Assembly: GCA_949130495.1 (NCBI GenBank)
Contig: OX422221.1
Location: forward strand, 29,834,917 to 29,898,916
DNA from: Sambucus nigra
Lineage: Eukaryota; Streptophyta; Magnoliopsida; Dipsacales; Adoxaceae
DNA length: 64,000 nucleotides
Direction of reading: 5' to 3'
Under the pieces are notes generated by a model that did not search any database, was not told the origin of the DNA, and saw only the letters and a program-made list of their open reading frames with translations. Below, piece after piece: positions 58,080 to 64,000 of the stretch (position 1 is its first letter; each line of letters opens with the position of its first letter). Made by a program: the position numbers and the translations under genes.

Positions 58080-58509
58080 GGAACAAAAGGGTTTTAACCC
58101 TTAAAACCCAAAAACGACTCGTTTACTCAATTACGAGCCCGTTTAGCTCCAAAATTTCCCGAAACTCAATTTCGACAATCGGACACTCTTTTTCGACTAT
58201 CTCGGATATTCTGGGACTCACGGCACAGTCGAAATTCCCATCCGAGGTACTTGACCGCAAATCACTATTCTAACCCAATATAACTTAATGCGGGTTTTCT
58301 AATTAAAATCTGACCTTTTTGCCACTTTTCTCCACGACGACATATAATTAAATTACTTTGACATATTTAATTACCAAAATAATTATAACACCCATCGAAA
58401 TCATTAAATCCTCGAAAATCCCAAGAATCACTATTCCGAGAAATTCTCCAAATTTCAATTTATACTTAATTATGGAATTTAATTATCTTCAAAAGGACGG
58501 GTTGTTATA

Positions 58510-58521
58510 TACTCCCCCCTT
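58510..58521 (-). other. Polypurine tract
   Basis: AAGGGGGGAGT on the minus strand immediately before the 3' LTR start. Confidence 0.8.
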
Positions 58522-59124
58522 ACAACGGAATTTCATCCTCAAAATTCGGATATAACCTACATCACCAAACTAGGATCACAAATCCCACTACGTTTTAGTA
58601 CCCCCAAAAATCAAAAGGTGCTAATACGATAGTCCTTTACCATATTCCACCCACCTCAAGGTGTACTCAAAATACTAGCTTTACCATAAGCTCATCTAAA
58701 TTTCTATCTGCTAATGCACATCAACAACAATCCATCTCACACACTCCAAACCTCTCGTGACCGCCTCACGGCATAAACCACAACTTTATATACTACGCCC
58801 CTTATATTTTAGGCAGTATATAAACCAACCCACTAAGGTGCCCATACACCTTTCTAACCTGTGCACATCTGCACATCCATAGTGAACGTCTGACACGTAA
58901 CACTCTCTCCTAGTAAGGGTCTCCTTTCCTCGATGTAATACTCACACATGGGTCCTCCCAACCCGCGAAATTCATTCTCCTAACCTCGGCGCCTCTAACT
59001 CTATCGAGCTTACATCCTAACAATAATACGGTCTATGCGTTACCCTACCTATGCGAAGCGAGTATAATTCTAAATATGTCCCTAGTGCCCAAGGCCTCTT
59101 TCATCTTTCGACATTTGCTTGGTT

Positions 59125-59210
59125 TCATGCGTGGGACGTCTCGCAAAAGCGAAATCCAAATAAGGAACCCTCCCGTTACACTACTCCCTCGCGTTGTCGG
59201 TCATTGAGAT
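59125..59210. repeat. LTR-like 80-bp motif, interior copy 1
   Basis: Shares GCGTGGGACGTCTCGC, AAAGCGAAATCCAAA, AAGGAACC, a C-run, CACTACT and GTCATTGAG with LTR positions about 55605-55690 and 61757-61840. Confidence 0.8.
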
Positions 59211-59625
59211 ATAGCGACCTAAGACACACCAGCGGGACATCCTAAATTCTACCACGCTAACCTACGAACGCATTTCTACTATTCTATCCTTCCGCCCATA
59301 TGAATGGAAATCTAACTGATCGAAGTGCCCAATCTCTGTAAGAGCACTACGTACATCACACCCAACACATATACTTTCTCAAAATTTTTCCTTTTCACTA
59401 AGGCCTAGCCATAATTCTCAAACAAATTTCTCTAAGTCCTACTTCACCCACCCACTTATGGCGAGAGGACCACTTTAGTGCCTTTCCATAGCACAATATT
59501 TCCATAATCATACTGTCATCACCTGGCTCGTAGTCTATAGTGGTTCATCCACACTATAAGACTTATCAACAAAACCCACATCCTTGCATCCCATAACATC
59601 TCTCCACTCCCGACGTCGTTAAGAT

Positions 59626-59712
59626 TCATGTGTGGAGCGTCTCGTAAAGCGAAATCCAAACAAGGAACCCCTCCACACACTCCTACTTAACTTTGTCGGT
59701 CATGGAGGTCCG
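59626..59712. repeat. LTR-like 80-bp motif, interior copy 2
   Basis: Shares GTGTGGAGCGTCTCGTAAAG, CGAAATCCAAACAAGGAACC, CACTCCTACTT and GTCATGGAGGTCC with interior copy 1 and with the LTR copies. Confidence 0.8.
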
Positions 59713-60121
59713 TTATTTTTTTAATATTTTAACCCAATGTGGTCTGAAATCCCATCTCTATCTAGGATCCATACCACCAAGCGCTCGTACTAACTCTAAG
59801 TCCTTGCGTAAACAATCATGAGTTTAAACTCACAGCTCAACAAATAAGTCCTGCGAGCCTTAAGTTATATTCATAAGGTCGCCACGCACTCACATCACAA
59901 TACTGAAACCTCTTCTCATCGAAGTTCCATCTACCCATAATAATAAAGGCGAACTCAACCTGTATCCAGGTGAGATATCGTAACAACCACCCGTTCCACC
60001 CTGGAACTGTGGACACGATAGTCTTGCCGTCATTAGCCTGCTATCGTTCCGAACAACCAATAAAATTATATACTCACTATATTACCATACTCATTTAAAC
60101 ATATAAAATGAGTATCACAAC

Positions 60122-60123
<2 letters not shown>

Positions 60124-60162
<39 letters not shown>
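60124..60162. repeat. (TA)n microsatellite
   Basis: About 39 bp of pure TA in the interior of the non-autonomous element. Confidence 0.95.
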
Positions 60163-60164
<2 letters not shown>

Positions 60165-61004
60165 CAAAATATCAACACCCGCCTTTATGGCAAATGAAGA
60201 AAATAAAATTTCGCTACCGTGGAAAACACATAGGCATACATGATATAATGTTATCGATACCACCACAAATCAAATTACACACACGAGTCTAGAGCTAACA
60301 AACACCGCGACTTTATCTAGCCATGCCAATTATACCTCCTTCATTGAGGTGAATCCCCGGGTGCCCACCAATGGGGTCCTCAAACATACACATTCTCCAT
60401 AAGAATTATCAACATTTCTCTAGTGAGCCTATCGTTCCTCGAAAGGACACATTATTCATTGTACCTACCTCACCTCGGTACAAGGTTCACTCCTCCATAA
60501 TACTCTTTATTCACTGTCAGCCTCTGGCCGATCCTTAGGTGAATAATTCCCAAAACAACATTCTTCTCATTCTTGCTGAATCATGGGGACTCACGGTTTA
60601 AAACTATCCGTAAGATCCCTTTCGAATCCTTACATCACTGGGAAATTCAACTTTAGTACCACTTTCAACTATGGCGGTACTACGGTACTCATAACTACTA
60701 TACTTTAGTAGTGGTTGATACCATCCTTGTCAAACACTGCAGAGGAAGTGACCTCTAGTATAGTCCACATTCTCGACTTCTACCAGCTGCTCCAACTAAG
60801 CCTCACCTCCTGCTACCATCCAAGCCTCGCACACGAATCTCAAACGAGCGTGCAAAAGATTACTATAATCTACTAACATGGCAGGGGAACGAAATCTCAC
60901 AAGAGAAATCAACAATCCTAATCCTTAGTCTCTATAAAAACATTGAGAGCAACACTGAAAGCGTAGTACGTCCGCACAAATTCCTAAGGGCACTAGAACC
61001 TTAT

Positions 61005-61016
61005 GCTCTGATACCA
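61005..61016 (-). other. Primer-binding site (tRNA-iMet), intact
   Basis: TGGTATCAGAGC on the minus strand, two bases from the 5' LTR end at 61019. Confidence 0.92.
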
Positions 61017-62343
61017 TCTGTGACAACCCGCCTAATAAGATACCGGGAGATCACTCCTATATCAAATTTTAACAGGAGTCTCATATGGATCATTCTTAGT
61101 ATCACTGTCGAAAATCCATTTAATTACTAATAACCTATTAGGCCGATGTCAAAATTTTACTTAACTACTCTTTTTAAATAATTACAAATAAAACATCCAC
61201 ACAGTTTGCGAAAATGAAACTGAAATGAAATAAAATAACCGAACACTTGGTCAAAATATACATCCATATCAAATGCTGTATTAAAATAAGAAATAAATGC
61301 AATTGGGTCATTGGCCCGAATGTTTATACAGTACCTCCTATCTAGAGTACAATAATGGAAGTGTCTATCGAGAACCCGCAAGCATCCACATCTGCTGCAG
61401 CAGATGTCTGACTCGAAGCAAGTATCATCCAGGAATTCCTGTGTCTGGACACCTATATATATATATAGCAAGAAAGGAAAGATAGATAAACGAGTCAGAG
61501 CCCGAGTTTGAAAATATTTAGCTAGTGCATAAATGCTTTATTTTTTCAAAAATAGATTTTATCTCATATTTAAATTGGTATCGCACTCCCATGAGATACC
61601 CCTCACCTCTCCTCTAATAAGTCACACCTAACGCACTTAACTTTCTAGTTAATCTACCTTGCCTAACTAATCTAATTCTCCCATCTACTAGAAACCTCTA
61701 CAACTCGGGCACTAAGGGATAAACTTCTCTCCATTCTCAACATTGTGCTAAGTTCGTGCGTGGGGTGTCTCGCAAAGCGAAGTCCAAAAAAGGAACCCCC
61801 CGATGCACTACTACTTGTCAAGGTTAATGGTAGAGATCCATTAGGCCCATAGCACGAAACTAAAATATAAATACACACTTATATATTTATATACATATCA
61901 CATTCATTCTTATGTATACCTTACAATATACATCCAGATAATATCTCCCGGACTGAGGATTCATATACAAAGTATTTATCAGTACTTTTCATTTTTATCT
62001 CAAAACTTTCCATTTCCTTTCTTATATACAGGAAATGTATTTAAAAACCAACTCATTAGCATGAATTGCTATAACATATCATATACTTTTAAAAAGCGAG
62101 TTTTATTAACATAAAAATGCTTTTCCATTTTAAAACATCCCATTTCCCTTCTTATATCCAAGAAATGTATTTAAAAGCCATTTTTATTATCATAAAAATT
62201 CTTTTACCCTATCATATGCTTCCACTTCCCTTCTTCCATCCGGGAAGTGTTACCAAAGCCAAAATATTTATCCCATTTCCCTTCTTCCATCCAGAAATGT
62301 ATTAAAAGACAACTTATTATCATAAATTGCTTTAACATATAAC

Positions 62344-62630
62344 GCGTTCTAAGACCTCCCGTCCGGGTTTACCCACTATGCGCACCCCTAAATGGCTATC
62401 ATCTTCCAGGGCCTATGATCAAGACAACCTGGGATCCTACAACGCAAGACGTCGGGAAGCGTCCATATGCCTGCGGGATAGTCAAGACCACACCCGGAAT
62501 CTCCTAATCAGCGCAGAAACAATAATCGCTCATATGGCCTATAGGACTATATCCACCTTGCATTCATTAGCTAGGGGGCTTCACCATACGTACGCAACAT
62601 CACTTATGATAGCAATTTAGAGAGGCGTGT
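62344..62630 (-). repeat. Conserved LTR block (5' LTR copy)
   Basis: 287 bp matching 56201-56487 closely and 5321-5605 more distantly. Confidence 0.8.
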
Positions 62631-63145
62631 ATCCATATTTTATTAATTATGAAAATCATTTATCTTTCCATTTTGAAAACATTTATATTTACATTTTCAA
62701 AAGTTATTTACATCACATCATAGATATACTTTAATCACATAGTATATATATATATATATATACATATGGCCATAATTGCCAATTACAGCTAGCGATGACC
62801 CTTAATCCCAAAGATTCTCTCAAAGAATCATAATCATGCATTCATATACGCATGATACTAAACCCAAAGTATTTCCTCACATACATTCAATTACATAAAT
62901 ACCTAGGCTCGATGGTATCCAAACTCCCTCTCAAATTTTGTTCGTCCCGAACGTTAACTGTGTTCGTTCCCCAGATTATGCCCTACACCAATCCAAGGCC
63001 TTCTCTTTCATCTAAAGGTTGCCTACCCTCAAAACCATCATTTAAGAGTCCCGATATCATAACTAGGAACCCCCATATAAAATACCAAATTGTAATTTAA
63101 CTCCCCATACTCTTAAGGGGAGAAAACTGGCAAATCTATCGAAAA

Positions 63146-63710
63146 CGAATCGATTCGCCCCTATTGCGAATCGATTCGGGTAGGCGAATCGATTCGGCCC
63201 CCAATCCGAATCGATTCGAAAAGTGTTATGCAAACAGGTCCTTAATGGAGAATCGATTCACTCTAAATATTAATCTATTCATCCCACTGAAGAAACACAG
63301 ATCCCCTTAGGTGAATCGATTCGGCCCAGACCCGAATCGATTCGGCCTATTCGAGGGGCACTGTTTGGGAAATTTTTCAATCTCCAAAATACCCAAAATT
63401 CAATCCAATCTCCATTTAAATCATAACTTGGATTTATTCCTACAAACCCAAAGTTTTTATATCTCCTCAAATTCTTTAGAGGTCCTAACACTCCATTTGA
63501 GAACCCATAATATTCATCTCCAAAGTTTTATCCTTAATTTCTAACTAACAATTTTGATATCGGACAGCTTTCCGTAGAAAAATCACTATAAATCCAAAAA
63601 AATTTAGAAAAACACGCGGCCAGTACACACACGTCCGCGTCGAAGAGATCTACAAATTTTATTTTTTGACCAAGAGCCGAATTGATTGGAATCAAGGTCG
63701 AATTGATTCG
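63146..63710. promoter_or_regulatory. Phased ClaI-core palindrome array (5' LTR)
   Basis: Units start at 63146, 63167, 63185, 63207, 63249, 63270 (decayed), 63312 and 63333, then 63678 and 63699. Steps are 21, 18, 22, 42, 21, 42, 21 and, for the last pair, 21. The first four are perfect CGAATCGATTCG, as is 63333. The 18- and 42-bp steps match the 3' LTR array, so they predate this insertion. Confidence 0.88.
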
Positions 63711-64000
63711 AAAAGACGTAGGTCACTATTCATCATCTTCTCCGAGACGGATTCGGCCATTAAAGCTTCTCCAAAGCTTTTGTCGCCTCACCCAATGTCC
63801 TACGACCTCAACCAACTACAAATACACATATAATACGGGTTCTATATGTCCTAGAACCCGAAATCACCAATTAGTTTAGGTTAAAACCTAAGTTCCTCAA
63901 TTTGAAACATTATTGGGGTTTAATTGTTTTAACTCCCCAAAACTCGTTTTATCCACGAAAACCCAACCCAAAATCTTAAGGGTTTGTTATACCAACAATG

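Larger units (their letters stand above)
54807..58509 (-). repeat. 3' LTR (3.7 kb)
   Basis: TGTGACAACCCGC at 54807 to a decayed start (TATAACAACCC on the minus strand) at 58509. Matches 61019-64000 along its length except for expanded microsatellites at 55241 and 56592. Confidence 0.85.
58522..61004 (-). other. Non-coding interior of the non-autonomous gypsy element
   Basis: No Gag or Pol homology in any frame; the longest frames are about 65 codons and unlike any family. It contains two segments copied from, or shared with, the LTR (59125-59210, 59626-59712) and a TA microsatellite (60124-60162). Confidence 0.75.
54807..64000 (-). mobile_element. Non-autonomous Ty3/gypsy element (LARD-like), runs off the right edge
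   Basis: 3' LTR 54807-58509, PPT, 2.5-kb interior without any gypsy protein, PBS 61005-61016, then the 5' LTR from 61019 to beyond the window. LTRs longer than the interior and absence of coding capacity fit a large retrotransposon derivative. LTR ends, the 285-bp block and palindromes link it to the gypsy element at 1-7127. Confidence 0.88.
61019..64000 (-). repeat. 5' LTR, cut by the window edge
   Basis: TGTGACAACCCGCC onward, aligned with 54807-57882. By comparison it should extend about 630 bp further, including the TATA region. Confidence 0.88.

Overview
This window is repeat-dominated nuclear DNA of a flowering plant, probably a eudicot with a large genome. Evidence: plant-type Ty3/gypsy and Ty1/copia LTR retrotransposons with tRNA-iMet primer-binding sites, a Tourist-like MITE, a LINE ORF1 remnant, and decayed fragments of two plant genes (a patellin and a SnRK1 alpha kinase). 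I see no intact host gene, no tRNA or rRNA gene and no CRISPR array. The species cannot be named from the sequence.

Layout. 1-7127 (-): 5' part of a chromovirus-like gypsy element (gag-pol, PBS, 2.7-kb 5' LTR), inserted into a two-exon antisense ORF (7128-8205) that looks like the extra ORF of a Tat-type element. 8700-12965 (+): gag-only SIRE-like copia element. 13.9-16.3 kb: patellin and LINE ORF1 pseudogenes. 16636-23065: a 1.4-kb direct duplication flanking a truncated copia element. 24760-27479 (+): second truncated copia element. 27481-30590 (+): wrecked gypsy gag-pol, cut by an opposite-strand gypsy LTR (30591-about 33060). About 33.1-39.3 kb (-): large non-autonomous Athila-like element with a proline-rich zinc-knuckle ORF. 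39.4-53.8 kb (+): nested SIRE-like copia family: a pol remnant, its LTR, a gag-only element inserted into that LTR (41802-49603, TSD ATTTA), and a 3.1-kb solo LTR inserted into that element's 5' LTR (TSD AATAT). 53.8-54.3 kb (+): SnRK1 pseudogene. 54807-64000 (-): non-autonomous gypsy element with LTRs of about 3.7 kb, a non-coding 2.5-kb interior, and recognisable PBS and PPT.

How the parts relate. The gypsy LTRs share their ends, a 285-bp conserved block and arrays of a ClaI-core palindrome (CGAATCGATTCG), so the coding-less element at 54.8-64 kb could be served by proteins of elements like the one at 1-7127. The gag-only copia elements likewise share LTR and 3' region with a pol-bearing relative whose tail is at 39.4-41.8 kb.

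Most notable signal: the gypsy LTRs and the unrelated copia LTRs both carry arrays of short perfect palindromes spaced about 21-22 bp apart, two turns of DNA. The copia palindrome is CTCGTTCGAACGAG; its arrays end 27-40 bp upstream of a TATA box. In the gypsy LTRs the arrays lie downstream of the predicted TATA box. I know of no description of this shared architecture. All coordinates were read by eye; 'about' marks boundaries I could not fix.
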